Assembly (NCBI RefSeq): GCF_028598555.1
Contig: NZ_JAQRFN010000014.1
Location: 37,651-101,650, forward strand
Reading direction: 5' to 3'
DNA length: 64,000 nt
Origin: Xenorhabdus anantnagensis
GTDB taxonomy: Bacteria; Pseudomonadota; Gammaproteobacteria; Enterobacterales; Enterobacteriaceae
Shown here piece after piece: positions 45,625 to 55,583 of this stretch; position 1 is the first letter of the stretch, and the number at the start of each line of letters is the position of its first letter. The notes beneath the pieces are model-generated. The model saw only the letters and a list, made by a program, of their open reading frames with translations, was not told the DNA's origin and did not search any database. A program made the position numbers and the translations under genes.

Positions 45625-45626
45625 TC

Positions 45627-46067
45627 ATGGCTGCGCTGTACAGTTGGAACAGAGGCAGCTCTGCCAGTCTGTTCGAGCGCATTCAAGGGAAGAGCTCCGG
45701 CTCTTCCCGTCAGTCAAGGATGCGTTCACTGCTTGATTCTATCAGGAAGCATTTGAATGAAGTGCTGAATTCCCGTCCCGGTGCCTGCCAAAGCGCCGTT
45801 GAATTAGGGGTCATTGATCTCAATGATGCGACCGCGACATCGGTGGATTTCAAGCAAAGTATCGAATGGGCGATTGAAGAGTGCATCAGAAATTATGAAC
45901 CCAGAATATCAGCAGTTTCTGTCAGCGCCATCAATGATGACTCAGATCCGTTGCTGTTGAGCTTTCATATCAGCGCTGAAATCTCTCTGGATGATATCAA
46001 CGACCTTGTGGAATTTAGCATCCAGTTGGATAACAACCGGCGCTATTGCCTGGAGCGAACTCAATAA
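45627..46067 (+). CDS. tssE: T6SS baseplate protein TssE (gp25-like)
   Basis: 146 residues starting MAALYSWNRGSSASLFERIQ. SIRKHLNEVLNSRPGACQSA then VELGVIDLNDATATS is the gp25/TssE signature. It is a baseplate wedge component that primes sheath polymerisation. Starts 2 nt after tssC stops, with GGAATAATC as ribosome site, and ends directly against the tssF start. Confidence 0.93.
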   Translation: MAALYSWNRGSSASLFERIQGKSSGSSRQSRMRSLLDSIRKHLNEVLNSRPGACQSAVELGVIDLNDATATSVDFKQSIEWAIEECIRNYEPRISAVSVSAINDDSDPLLLSFHISAEISLDDINDLVEFSIQLDNNRRYCLERTQ

Positions 46068-47900
46068 ATGTCATTTGAAAAATATTTCAGAGATGAGTTG
46101 AACTATCTGCGACAACTGGGGAAAGAAGCCGCAGTTGAGCGCCCTCATCTTGCCGCATTTCTGTCAGAACAAGGCTCTGACCCCGACGTTGAGCGTTTGC
46201 TTGAAGGTTTTGCCTTCCTGACAGGCAACCTGCGGGCAAAGATTGATGATCAGTTCCCTGAATTGACCCACGGCCTGCTCAATATGCTTTGGCCGAACTA
46301 TCTGCGTCCAACCCCCAGCATGACCATCATCGAGTATACCCCCGATGAAAGCGTTGTGACGAAAGCTACACAGGTCAAGCGTGGCACACAGATTATGAGC
46401 CATACGCTGTCAACTCAAGATGATATTTATTCGAGCGAAAAATCGGGTGGCAAAAAAGACGATCATGGCCGCTGTACCTTCACGCTCTGCCGTGATGTGT
46501 GGCTGTTTCCGCTTTCCATCCGTGACATCTCCGTCAATAACAGTAATGAGACCGGGATTATCGGCCTGAATTTTGCGTCGAAAACGGAACTGAACCTGCA
46601 TGAGTTAGAACTGGGCAAACTGCGCTTTTACCTGAGTGGTGATGACTATACCACCTCCCAGCTCTATTTCTGGCTCTGTTATTACTTCAGAAAAGCAGAA
46701 TTGGTGGTAGGAGATACCGTGATCCCGCTGCCAGATTTTGATTTTGTGCCTGTAGGATTTGAGCGGGAAGATGCATTACTGCCATATCCGAAAAACGCCT
46801 ACATGGGATATCGCATTTTGCAGGAATATTTCTGTTTCGCAGAAAGTTTCCTGTTCTTTGATGTGAAAGGTTTCCCGGCGCTGCCTGAAGATCTCAAGAC
46901 CAAAGATTTCAAACTGAATTTACATTTTTCTCAGGCATTGCCACCCGAAGCCAAGGTTCGTCATGACACTTTCCGTCTGCACTGCACACCCGCAATCAAC
47001 CTGTTCCCGATGGACAGTGAAGCGATTGAACTCAATGGCAGCCAGACTGAATATCCGTTGAAAGCCAGTTACAGCTTTCCTGATAACTACGACATTTTCT
47101 CTGTTGATGGCGTAGAAAGCTGGCTGACAGGAGAAAATGGTGAACGCAGTCGCGCCCGTATTGGTGAGCGAGTTTATACCCCGTTTGAAAGTTTCAATCA
47201 CCAAATTGATAACGAAGATGAACGCTCAATGCGTTATTACCGTCTTCGGGTGAAAGAGTCACCTTTCCGCAGGGGTCTGGAACATTTCATCTCATTTGTC
47301 CGGGGAGATGAATCAGATTTGCTCAGACTCAAACTGAAAGAAAATGTTTCGATCAGCTTGACCTGTACCAACCGTGAATTGCCTTTAGAACTACGCGTTG
47401 GCGACATTAATTACCCGTCAATCGGCAGCCCGTCATTTGCGACATTCCGCAATATCACGCGCCCATCAGTGCCTCTCTATCCCCTGCTGGATGGCGGTTT
47501 GCACTGGTCACTGCTGTCAAATATGTCGCTTAACTATATGTCATTACTGGATAGGGACGCGCTGAAACAGGTGCTGCGTACCTACGATTTCCCAAGTATT
47601 CATAACCGACAGTCCAAGCGTTCATCGCAGAAACGGCTTGATGCCATTGAGAAGATTGAAACAGAGCCGACAGATCGTCTGTTCCGTGGGCAGCCTGTGC
47701 GTGGGTTGCGCTCAACACTGTATATCCGGCAACAGGCATTCAGCTCGGAAGGTGAGCTTTATCTGTTCAGTACGGTTCTGTCACGGTTTTTCTCACTGTA
47801 TGCCAGCGTCAATGCTTTTCATATGTTGAAGGTAATCAATTTAGATAATCAGGAATGTTATGAATGGCCGGTACAGATAGGTCAACACTCGTTGATGTAA
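46068..47900 (+). CDS. tssF: T6SS baseplate protein TssF
   Basis: 610 residues. The N-terminus MSFEKYFRDELNYLRQLGKE followed by DPDVERLLEGFAFLTGNLRA is diagnostic, as is ELTHGLLNMLWPNYLRPTPS. With TssE, TssG and TssK it forms the baseplate wedge. It begins at the nucleotide after the tssE stop and overlaps tssG by 37 nt, indicating tight translational coupling. Confidence 0.96.
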   Translation: MSFEKYFRDELNYLRQLGKEAAVERPHLAAFLSEQGSDPDVERLLEGFAFLTGNLRAKIDDQFPELTHGLLNMLWPNYLRPTPSMTIIEYTPDESVVTKATQVKRGTQIMSHTLSTQDDIYSSEKSGGKKDDHGRCTFTLCRDVWLFPLSIRDISVNNSNETGIIGLNFASKTELNLHELELGKLRFYLSGDDYTTSQLYFWLCYYFRKAELVVGDTVIPLPDFDFVPVGFEREDALLPYPKNAYMGYRILQEYFCFAESFLFFDVKGFPALPEDLKTKDFKLNLHFSQALPPEAKVRHDTFRLHCTPAINLFPMDSEAIELNGSQTEYPLKASYSFPDNYDIFSVDGVESWLTGENGERSRARIGERVYTPFESFNHQIDNEDERSMRYYRLRVKESPFRRGLEHFISFVRGDESDLLRLKLKENVSISLTCTNRELPLELRVGDINYPSIGSPSFATFRNITRPSVPLYPLLDGGLHWSLLSNMSLNYMSLLDRDALKQVLRTYDFPSIHNRQSKRSSQKRLDAIEKIETEPTDRLFRGQPVRGLRSTLYIRQQAFSSEGELYLFSTVLSRFFSLYASVNAFHMLKVINLDNQECYEWPVQIGQHSLM

Positions 47901-48916
47901 CCACTGAGCAGAACCCTGCCACACCGTTGGCATTGGACATCTCACAGTACAACTTTTACCAGTTGGTTGAGCTACTTAACCAGCTGGCGGTAGCGTGGGA
48001 TAAAACAGGGGAGACAGATCGTCCCGATCTGGAATCGATCCGTTTCCGTTCCAGTGCCAGTCTGGCATTTCCGACTCGTGATGTCATCTCGCTTGCGCAA
48101 TCTAAGAAGGGATACTTCGAACTGGAAGTTTCCTTTATGGGATTGCACGGAAGTCAGTCTCCGATGCCGGGCTATTATCTGGACGCTCTGGCATGGGAAG
48201 ATGCTCAAGGGGAAAATCGCCTGACGGATTTTCTCAACCTTTTCAACCATCGTCTAATTACGCTCCTGCATCAGATTTGGCGGAAATACCGCTATTACAT
48301 CTGTTTCAAGAAAGGTGGGGAAGATAATTTTTCCCAGCGTATGTTCTCTCTCGTTGGGCTGGGCAGTGATGTCAATCGCCGGATGCTGAACATCAATCAC
48401 AGCAAAATGCTGGCGTATGCCGGATTGCTGGCAAGCCCCGGACGCTCACCAGAAGTGATATGCAGCCTTGTTACCCACTGTTTTGATTTGCAGGACGTTA
48501 CGCTGCACGGTTGGCAATTCAGGAAAGTCACCATTCCGGTGGATCAGCAGAATCGGCTGGGGGGAACCAATAAAGGCCAGAAAATCGGTGATACCGAGCT
48601 GTCCGTATTGGGACAAAACTTCACCATCGGCTCTTGGGTTGGGGATTATAGCGGGAAATTTCTGCTCAGTATCAACGACCTGACCCGCGACCGGTTCCTC
48701 TCATTCCTGCCTGATGGCAAGAACTACCTCCCGTTGGTGATGTTCATTTCTTTTGTCATGCGCAGCCAATTCGCTTGGGAGCTGCGCCTTGGTCTGGCTG
48801 AAAATCAGGTCAGCGGCATGGTATTGGGGGCGAAGCAGAATAACCATCTGGGGTGGACCAGTTTTCTCGGCGAACCGGAAAAGAAACCCTTTGTCACAAT
48901 TTCAGTTATGGAATAA
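47864..48916 (+). CDS. tssG: T6SS baseplate protein TssG
   Basis: 350 residues; FYQLVELLNQLAVAWDKTGE, IRFRSSASLAFPTRDV and the FMGLHGSQSPMPGYYLDAL segment identify TssG. It has two copies per wedge and binds TssF and TssK. The 37-nt overlap with tssF depends on the ATG at 47864, which gives the expected N-terminus. Confidence 0.95.
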   Translation: MAGTDRSTLVDVTTEQNPATPLALDISQYNFYQLVELLNQLAVAWDKTGETDRPDLESIRFRSSASLAFPTRDVISLAQSKKGYFELEVSFMGLHGSQSPMPGYYLDALAWEDAQGENRLTDFLNLFNHRLITLLHQIWRKYRYYICFKKGGEDNFSQRMFSLVGLGSDVNRRMLNINHSKMLAYAGLLASPGRSPEVICSLVTHCFDLQDVTLHGWQFRKVTIPVDQQNRLGGTNKGQKIGDTELSVLGQNFTIGSWVGDYSGKFLLSINDLTRDRFLSFLPDGKNYLPLVMFISFVMRSQFAWELRLGLAENQVSGMVLGAKQNNHLGWTSFLGEPEKKPFVTISVME

Positions 48917-48921
48917 CGACT

Positions 48922-50217
48922 ATGGAAAAACATCAACCAATCCTTTCATTGCGGGTTCTTAACAGTGAACAGCTAGAAAGTGGTAAAGCCGCCAATTGCC
49001 AGTTCTCGACACAGGGCGGTACGGTCGGTAGCAGTGAAAGCCATCTTTGGTCTGTACAGGATCAGCAGGGCAATATCCACCCATCACAATTCGCCATTAA
49101 GTGGCAGGATGGGGCATTTTGCCTGCAAGTATTTGCTGAACCAGTGCAGGTCAATAATGCAACGTTGACGCCCGAGTCGAGTTTGATCCTTTTACAGCAA
49201 GGCGATCAAATCAAGGTCGGCAATTTGTCGATCAAGAGTCACATCAGTCTTTCTGAGACAGATCGCGTTGATCCTTCAACGGTATCACCTGAATCGCTGG
49301 TTTCCAGCTACAGCAATCCGCTGGATGCCATGATGGAAGGCGCACCCGCACAAAAATCTATATTTGCTCACGATGAAAGCATTGCTCCGACGGTTATGCA
49401 CCGTTTCAGTGATGATCCGCTGCGGGTACTTGATAGCGAGAGCCTGACCACATTGAAACCTCAGGTTGAGGCGGATGATACGGAACAACTTTTGCCACCG
49501 GATCATTACCAATCCCCCCCATTTGCTAACCCTATTTCTGATAACCGAGGCAGTGTTATGGATCAGGAGTTCCTTGATTTACCGGATATCAATTCCGATA
49601 GGCAGTACGAAAATATGGATGTTGACCATGTCGCCATTACGCCTCTCATGCGTGGGCTGGAAGCTCGCTTGCCTCTGCAAGACAGCCAGCAGGCGAATGA
49701 TTTTCTGCAAGAGATGGGCAAAACCATGAAAGCCGCCATTGAAGGGCTATTGGCTCTTCAGCGCGAACAACATGGATTGCGTGATAAACAACTCCGTCCT
49801 ATCGAAGATAACCCGCTGCGCCTGAACATGGATTATGACACGACCATGCAGGTGATGTTCTCTGATCAGAAAAGCCCGGTTCATCTCTCCGCTCCGGCAG
49901 CGGTAGCGGAAAGCCTGCAAAACCTGCAACTGCACTATCAGGCCAACCGGGTTGCCATTTCTGCCGCACTGGACACCATGCTGGAAGCCTTTTCCCCAGA
50001 GCAATTGCTCCGCCGTTTCTCACATTATCGTCGTAGCAACGAAGTCAGGAATAAAGATTCATCCTGGGCCTGGGAAATGTATACCAATTATTACCGTGAA
50101 TTAGCATCCAGCCGCCAGCAAGGGTTTGAAAAGCTATTCCGCGAGGTATATGAGCAAGCTTATGACCGCGCATTACGTCAGGGCTTGGAGGAATCCAGCA
50201 ATGACACATTCCGCTAG
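48922..50217 (+). CDS. tagH: T6SS FHA-domain protein TagH
   Basis: About 431 residues from ATG 48922, 5 nt after tssG; an open frame from 48853 overlaps tssG and lacks similarity. Residues about 1-95 look like a divergent FHA domain (CQFSTQGGTVGSSESHLWSV, then IHPSQFAIKW). The C-terminal half (LDTMLEAFSPEQLLRRFSHY, WEMYTNYYRELA) is the TagH/FHA type VI C-terminal domain. FHA partners normally read Thr phosphorylation by PpkA, but no kinase or phosphatase gene is present in this window. Confidence 0.88.
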   Translation: MEKHQPILSLRVLNSEQLESGKAANCQFSTQGGTVGSSESHLWSVQDQQGNIHPSQFAIKWQDGAFCLQVFAEPVQVNNATLTPESSLILLQQGDQIKVGNLSIKSHISLSETDRVDPSTVSPESLVSSYSNPLDAMMEGAPAQKSIFAHDESIAPTVMHRFSDDPLRVLDSESLTTLKPQVEADDTEQLLPPDHYQSPPFANPISDNRGSVMDQEFLDLPDINSDRQYENMDVDHVAITPLMRGLEARLPLQDSQQANDFLQEMGKTMKAAIEGLLALQREQHGLRDKQLRPIEDNPLRLNMDYDTTMQVMFSDQKSPVHLSAPAAVAESLQNLQLHYQANRVAISAALDTMLEAFSPEQLLRRFSHYRRSNEVRNKDSSWAWEMYTNYYRELASSRQQGFEKLFREVYEQAYDRALRQGLEESSNDTFR

Positions 50218-50755
50218 TCGCCGTATATGGGCTGTAGGGATTTTATTGCTGTCAGTGATGTTGCTGAACGGCTGTAGCAGTGCATGGAACGCAACAAAAA
50301 AAGTAGGCCAGGTCATCTGGGACCCTTCCACACCGGTAGGTACACCCGATGAGCAGGCTTCTGTTGCCAACATTACATTGCTGGCCGAATCCGACATCAA
50401 CCCCAATGAAAGTGGTGAAGCGGCCCCTGTTGAAATGAATTTGGTTTATCTCAGTGAAGATTCACGTTTTCTGGCTGCCGACTATGACCAGCTTGAAAGC
50501 GACAAACTCGAAAAGGCACTGGGGAAAAACTACATCGATCATCAGGATTACACCCTGTTGCCGGGGCAATACAAGCCTCTGGAAGCAATCACATTGGAAA
50601 AGAAAAACCGTTACATCGGTGTCATCGTTCACTATGCAGATGCTAATCAATCTGAATGGAAAAAGATCATCCGAGTAAAAGACATCGGCCGCCATTACCA
50701 CATCTTGGTGCATGTCAGAAACAACGACGTCGAACTTAGAAAAGAGGAGGAGTAA
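50201..50755 (+). CDS. tssJ: T6SS outer-membrane lipoprotein TssJ
   Basis: About 184 residues from ATG 50201, overlapping tagH by 17 nt. Signal sequence IWAVGILLLSVMLLNGCSSA with lipobox LLNGC; the acylated Cys is near residue 25. The mature domain has the transthyretin-like TssJ pattern (VYLSEDSRFLAADYDQLES, ITLEKKNRYIGVIVHYAD). It anchors the TssJLM membrane complex to the outer membrane via TssM. Longer frames upstream would bury the signal sequence and are rejected. Confidence 0.94.
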   Translation: MTHSASRRIWAVGILLLSVMLLNGCSSAWNATKKVGQVIWDPSTPVGTPDEQASVANITLLAESDINPNESGEAAPVEMNLVYLSEDSRFLAADYDQLESDKLEKALGKNYIDHQDYTLLPGQYKPLEAITLEKKNRYIGVIVHYADANQSEWKKIIRVKDIGRHYHILVHVRNNDVELRKEEE

Positions 50756-50757
50756 TC

Positions 50758-52110
50758 ATGCCAGGTAAAAATCGGGTGATTTGGCACGAAGGGTTATTCA
50801 TCAAACCACAACATTTTCAGCAACAACAAAAACACATTGATTATCTGGCACATAGCCTTGTTTCAGTATTGACACCTTATGCTCATGGTTTCAGCTCCCT
50901 GAGCATCAATGATGATTTGCTCAAACTCGGGCGTATCGGGGTTACCGAAGCCAGCGGCATCATGCCTGATGGCACCATTTTTTCTGCGCCCAGCCAAGAT
51001 TTGCTGCCAAAACCGTTGGATATCGAAAATATCAATGACCTGAAAAGCAAGGATATTTATCTGGCGTTGCCAATGTCCAGCGATACCATTCGGGAAATTG
51101 CTGATCGGGATGCAGAAACCCAAAGCGCGGTGCGTTATCGGGAACTTCCTACTGATGTCCGTGACCTCCATACCAAAGGTGGCGATGCCTTTGCCCTCAA
51201 CCTTGCCCAACTGACGCCAGTTCTGATGCAAGGCTCCGAGGACATGAGTGCTTACACCGCCATTCCGCTGTGCCGCATCAAAGAAAAGCAGAAAGATGGC
51301 ACTATCGTTCTGGATAACGAATTTATCCCGACGTGTTTGTCGATCTTCGTGGCCGACAAACTCAAGCGTTTCATGGTGGAAATAGATGGCCTGCTGACCG
51401 AGCGTTCAAGAACACTGGCTAAACGCATTGGTTCACCGGGTCAGCAAGGGGTGGCGGATGTCGCAGAATTTATGATGCTGCAATTGCTCAACCGCGTTCA
51501 GCCATTGTTCAACCATTATGCAAAACAAACCGTTCTGCACCCACTGTATTTATATACCGAGCTACTCCAGACTTGTGGCGAATTGAGAACGTTTACCGAT
51601 GCAAGCCGCCTGCCAGGAAATGTCTTGGCGTATGACCACAATAACCTGACAGACACCTTCCAAGATGCGATGCACGCAATTCGTGATGCGTTGAACGTCG
51701 TTCTGACCCCGCGTGCAACTTCGATTGCACTGAAACAGAACGAAGGGGGTATTCGTGTGGCAACGCTCCACGACAACGATCTGCTGCGCAAAGCCGAATT
51801 CGTACTGGCAATCAGCGCCAGCACACCGCAGGAACAGTTGCGTCGTCAGTTCGTCCAGCAAACCAAAGTTACCTCAATGGAAAAAATCCGCGATCTGGTC
51901 AGCGTTCAGTTGCCGGGCGTGCCACTGATTGCATTGTCCGCAGCGCCTCGCCAGTTGCCGTACCACTCTGGATATACCTACTTCCGTCTGGATCAGAAGA
52001 GTCCGGCATGGAAAGAGATCCAGCAAGGAAATTCCATCGCGTTCCACGTATCAGGGGATTTCCCTGACTTAGATATGCAGCTCTGGGCTATCAGGGGCGG
52101 TAAGGAATAA
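50758..52110 (+). CDS. tssK: T6SS baseplate protein TssK
   Basis: 450 residues. N-terminal VIWHEGLFIKPQHFQQQQKH is the family signature; VAEFMMLQLLNRVQPLFNHY and the C-terminal PYHSGYTYFRLDQKSPAWKE follow. It connects the baseplate to the TssJLM membrane complex. GAGGAGGAG precedes the ATG, a stronger ribosome site than its neighbours have. Confidence 0.97.
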   Translation: MPGKNRVIWHEGLFIKPQHFQQQQKHIDYLAHSLVSVLTPYAHGFSSLSINDDLLKLGRIGVTEASGIMPDGTIFSAPSQDLLPKPLDIENINDLKSKDIYLALPMSSDTIREIADRDAETQSAVRYRELPTDVRDLHTKGGDAFALNLAQLTPVLMQGSEDMSAYTAIPLCRIKEKQKDGTIVLDNEFIPTCLSIFVADKLKRFMVEIDGLLTERSRTLAKRIGSPGQQGVADVAEFMMLQLLNRVQPLFNHYAKQTVLHPLYLYTELLQTCGELRTFTDASRLPGNVLAYDHNNLTDTFQDAMHAIRDALNVVLTPRATSIALKQNEGGIRVATLHDNDLLRKAEFVLAISASTPQEQLRRQFVQQTKVTSMEKIRDLVSVQLPGVPLIALSAAPRQLPYHSGYTYFRLDQKSPAWKEIQQGNSIAFHVSGDFPDLDMQLWAIRGGKE

Positions 52111-52112
52111 TC

Positions 52113-52880
52113 ATGAGTGATATCAATGTTGACAGTCTGTCGCTGGAAAAATCTGAAACGTTGAAAACATTTCAGCGTCAGTACCAGCTACCGTTGCGTG
52201 GTGAAAGTCTCAACCCAATGATCGATGCCGCCACCCCCTTGCTGGGGATGGTTTTGCGTTTACAGGACATGAATGATCAGGCACTTCCGGACAAGCTTTA
52301 CCAACAGGTTGTTACTGATATTCGAGCCATTGAGCAGTACCTGCAAACCAAAGGTTATGAGCCGGGCGCGATTGTTTCATTCCGTTACGTTCTGTGTACC
52401 TTCATTGATGAAACCGCATTGGGGCACGGCTGGAACAGTCAGAATGGCTGGTTGAAGCAATCACTGTTGGTGCACTTCCACAATGAAACCTGGGGAGGTG
52501 AGAAGGTCTTCGTATTGCTTGAACGTTTGATAGGAGAAGCCCAGCGCTATCAGCACCTGCTGGAATTTATTTACCTCTGCCTCTGTCTGGGATATCGCGG
52601 ACGCTACAAAGTCAGCACCCAGAAAAGCGATGACTTTGAGCGCCTGTTCCGTCGCCTACAGCAACAGCTTCACTCACTGCGCGGAGATGCTCCGCCGACC
52701 ACGCTGTATGTCAACGTCAACGAAAGTGATGCGCGTTATCGCCTGAGTAGACGATGGACGATCAAGCACCTGTTCGCTATCAGCGTGGGCTTGATTGTGG
52801 CTATTTACAGCTTTTATGCCATTCGCCTCGGTGATCAGAGCCAAGACATATTAAAGCAGCTAAGTAACTTATTAAGATAG
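52113..52880 (+). CDS. tssL: T6SS inner-membrane protein TssL (DotU/IcmH type)
   Basis: 255 residues. The cytoplasmic part carries RYVLCTFIDETALGHGWNSQ and LLVHFHNETWGGEKVF, the DotU signature, followed by EFIYLCLCLGYRGRYKV. One C-terminal membrane helix (LFAISVGLIVAIYSFYAI). It lacks an OmpA-like peptidoglycan-binding extension, so anchoring to the wall must come from another protein. Confidence 0.96.
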   Translation: MSDINVDSLSLEKSETLKTFQRQYQLPLRGESLNPMIDAATPLLGMVLRLQDMNDQALPDKLYQQVVTDIRAIEQYLQTKGYEPGAIVSFRYVLCTFIDETALGHGWNSQNGWLKQSLLVHFHNETWGGEKVFVLLERLIGEAQRYQHLLEFIYLCLCLGYRGRYKVSTQKSDDFERLFRRLQQQLHSLRGDAPPTTLYVNVNESDARYRLSRRWTIKHLFAISVGLIVAIYSFYAIRLGDQSQDILKQLSNLLR

Positions 52881-52889
52881 GAAGTCGCC

Positions 52890-55583
52890 ATGATCCAGAT
52901 TGATCTGCCTACCCTTGTAAATCGTTTAAACCCGATGACCCGCCATGCACTGGAAGCGGCGGCGGCATCTTGCGTCAGTCAGCAACAACCTGAAATCACC
53001 GTTGCACAGCTACTGCTTCAAATGATCGATACGCCCCTCAGTGACATGCGACTGATCCTAAATAAAGTAGACATTGATAAAGATCTGCTGAAGGAACAAC
53101 TCGATCAGGTAATGACGCACCATCAATCGATTGTGCAGACTTACCCGAATTTTTCCCCAATGCTGGTGGAATGGTTACAGGATAGCTGGCTATTGGCTTC
53201 CACAGAAATGCAGCACAGCGAATTGCGCAGTGGCGTTATGCTGATTACGTTGCTGTTCAGCCCGCTGCGTTATCTGGCACCACAGACCGCACGTCTGTTG
53301 GCAGGTATCAACCGCGAATTATTGCGTCAAAACTTTGCGGAATGGACAAATGGCTCGGCAGAGCAGCCTTTTGCTGTCAGTGATAAAGATGGGCAGAACG
53401 TACATCCGGCAAACAGCGATAACCTGCTGGCGCGTTTTACCCAGAACATGACCGAGCAGGCACGTCAGGGCAAGCTTGATCCGGTTTTGTGTCGCGATAA
53501 TGAAATCGATCTGATGATCGACATTCTTTGCCGTCGCCGCAAAAACAACCCAATCGTCGTTGGTGAAGCGGGTGTGGGTAAAAGTGCCCTGATTGAAGGT
53601 CTGGCACTGCGCATTATTAACGATCGCGTACCGGATAAATTGCGCAACAGCGAACTGATGACACTGGATCTGGGGGCATTGCAGGCAGGGGCAGCGGTTA
53701 AAGGTGAATTTGAAAAACGCTTCAAAGGCATCATGGCTGAAATCAGTCAATCCCCAAAACCAATCATCCTGTTTATTGATGAAGCCCATACCCTGATCGG
53801 TGCAGGCAATCAGGCAGGTGGTCTGGATATCTCCAACCTGCTTAAACCCGCTCTGGCTCGTGGCGAACTGAAAACCATCGCAGCCACCACATGGAGCGAG
53901 TACAAAAAGTATTTCGAAAAAGATGCAGCGCTGTCCCGCCGTTTCCAACTGGTGAAAGTCTCTGAGCCGACAGCGGGTGAAGCAACAGTCATCATGCGTG
54001 GCTTGCGTGCCATTTACGAGCAGGCGCATGGCGTACTGATTGATGATGAAGCACTGAAAGCCTCTGCGGTATTGAGTGACCGTTATCTCTCTGGCCGCCA
54101 GTTGCCGGACAAAGCCATTGACGTACTGGATACCGCCTGTGCTCGTGTTGCGATTAACCTGACTTCCCCCCCGCGTCAGATCTCCTCGTTGACGACCGAA
54201 TTGCACCAGATGCAAATGGAAACCGACGTGCTGGAAAGAGAGCAGCGCATGGGGCTGAACGTTCATGCTGAGCGATTGGAAGAATTGCAGAACCAGCAGA
54301 CAGAAGTTCAGGAACAGCTCACCGTGTTGGAAAGTAGCTGGCAACAACAGCAGGAGCTGGTGAAACAAATCATCGAACTGCGCAGCCAATTGCTGGCTGA
54401 TGATTCTGTGCAGGCTGAAAGCCCTGTTAAAGCAGAAAAGATAGAAGAAGCAGAAGAAGTAGAAGTAGAAGTAGAAAAAATAGAAGAAACAGAAGTCCTT
54501 GACGAACAATCCTTGATCGAAAAACTAGCGGTTCTTAATGCACAGTTAGCAGACCTACAGCAGAAGCAAATACTGGTTTCCCCGCACGTGGACAAAACCC
54601 AGATTGCAGGGGTGATCGCCGAGTGGACTGGCGTGCCATTGAACCGCTTATCACAAAGTGAACTGTCTATCGTCACTGAACTGCCTACCCACTTGGGACA
54701 GAGCATTAAAGGGCAGGAAATGGCGATCCAGTGCCTGCACAAACACTTACTGACCGCTCGTGCCGATTTGCGTCGTCCGGGACGTCCTCTTGGTGCATTC
54801 CTGTTGGTAGGGCCAAGTGGCGTCGGTAAAACCGAAACTGTCCTGCAAATTGCGGAACTCATGTTTGGCGGCCGTCAGTACCTTACCACCATCAACATGT
54901 CCGAGTTTCAGGAGAAACACACGGTTTCCCGCCTGATTGGTTCACCTCCGGGTTACGTGGGGTACGGCGAGGGCGGTGTGCTGACCGAAGCCATCCGTCA
55001 GAAGCCGTACTCTGTCGTCTTGTTGGATGAAGTGGAAAAAGCGCACCCTGACGTACTGAACCTGTTCTATCAGGCTTTTGACAAAGGGGAACTGGCGGAT
55101 GGAGAAGGACGCATCATCGACTGTAAAAACGTCGTGTTCTTCCTGACGTCAAACTTGGGCTATCAAACCATCGTAGACAATGCCGAGCAGCCGGAGCAGA
55201 TCAACGACTTGCTGTATCCAGAACTGGCGGCATTCTTCAAGCCGGCACTGTTGGCGCGTATGGAAGTGATCCCTTACCTGCCGCTGGGCCATGAAACGCT
55301 GAAAACCATCATTCAGGGCAAACTGGCTCGACTGGATACCCTGCTGACTCAGCGTTTCAACGCAGAAGTCACTATCAGCGATGAAGTATCCGAAGAGATC
55401 CTGCAACGCGCTACCCGGGCGGAAAATGGTGCCCGTATGTTGGAATCCATCATTGATGGTGCACTGTTACCACCAGTTTCATTACTGCTGTTGCAGAAAA
55501 TGGCTGCGGGTACACCAATCAAGGCTATTCGCTTAACTGTAGCTGAACATGCATTCCATGCAGAGGTTGAGGAGGCAGAATAA
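52890..55583 (+). CDS. clpV: T6SS sheath-disassembly ATPase ClpV (TssH)
   Basis: 897 residues. Two AAA+ modules: Walker A GEAGVGKS (225-232) and [10 protein letters not shown] in the first; [10 protein letters not shown] and [18 protein letters not shown] in the second. An N-domain binds the TssC helix. The middle coiled-coil region contains an unusual acidic low-complexity insert, about residues 503-540 ([20 protein letters not shown]), encoded by a GAAGTA/GAAGAA-rich repeat at 54431-54495. It extracts and unfolds contracted sheath for reuse. The stop codon overlaps the next start by 1 nt. Confidence 0.97.
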   Translation: MIQIDLPTLVNRLNPMTRHALEAAAASCVSQQQPEITVAQLLLQMIDTPLSDMRLILNKVDIDKDLLKEQLDQVMTHHQSIVQTYPNFSPMLVEWLQDSWLLASTEMQHSELRSGVMLITLLFSPLRYLAPQTARLLAGINRELLRQNFAEWTNGSAEQPFAVSDKDGQNVHPANSDNLLARFTQNMTEQARQGKLDPVLCRDNEIDLMIDILCRRRKNNPIVVGEAGVGKSALIEGLALRIINDRVPDKLRNSELMTLDLGALQAGAAVKGEFEKRFKGIMAEISQSPKPIILFIDEAHTLIGAGNQAGGLDISNLLKPALARGELKTIAATTWSEYKKYFEKDAALSRRFQLVKVSEPTAGEATVIMRGLRAIYEQAHGVLIDDEALKASAVLSDRYLSGRQLPDKAIDVLDTACARVAINLTSPPRQISSLTTELHQMQMETDVLEREQRMGLNVHAERLEELQNQQTEVQEQLTVLESSWQQQQELVKQIIELRSQLLADDSVQAESPVKAEKIEEAEEVEVEVEKIEETEVLDEQSLIEKLAVLNAQLADLQQKQILVSPHVDKTQIAGVIAEWTGVPLNRLSQSELSIVTELPTHLGQSIKGQEMAIQCLHKHLLTARADLRRPGRPLGAFLLVGPSGVGKTETVLQIAELMFGGRQYLTTINMSEFQEKHTVSRLIGSPPGYVGYGEGGVLTEAIRQKPYSVVLLDEVEKAHPDVLNLFYQAFDKGELADGEGRIIDCKNVVFFLTSNLGYQTIVDNAEQPEQINDLLYPELAAFFKPALLARMEVIPYLPLGHETLKTIIQGKLARLDTLLTQRFNAEVTISDEVSEEILQRATRAENGARMLESIIDGALLPPVSLLLLQKMAAGTPIKAIRLTVAEHAFHAEVEEAE
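54431..54495 (+). repeat. purine-rich low-complexity repeat inside clpV
   Basis: Imperfect reiteration of AGAAGAAG and AGAAGTAG units coding for a run of Glu and Val in the ClpV middle domain. Triplet phase is kept. Confidence 0.8.

Noticed and set aside
53319..54509. 396-codon open frame antisense to clpV
   Set aside because: A shadow frame: compositionally odd (Phe/Tyr and Gln runs mirror the clpV repeat) and covered by a clear AAA+ gene.
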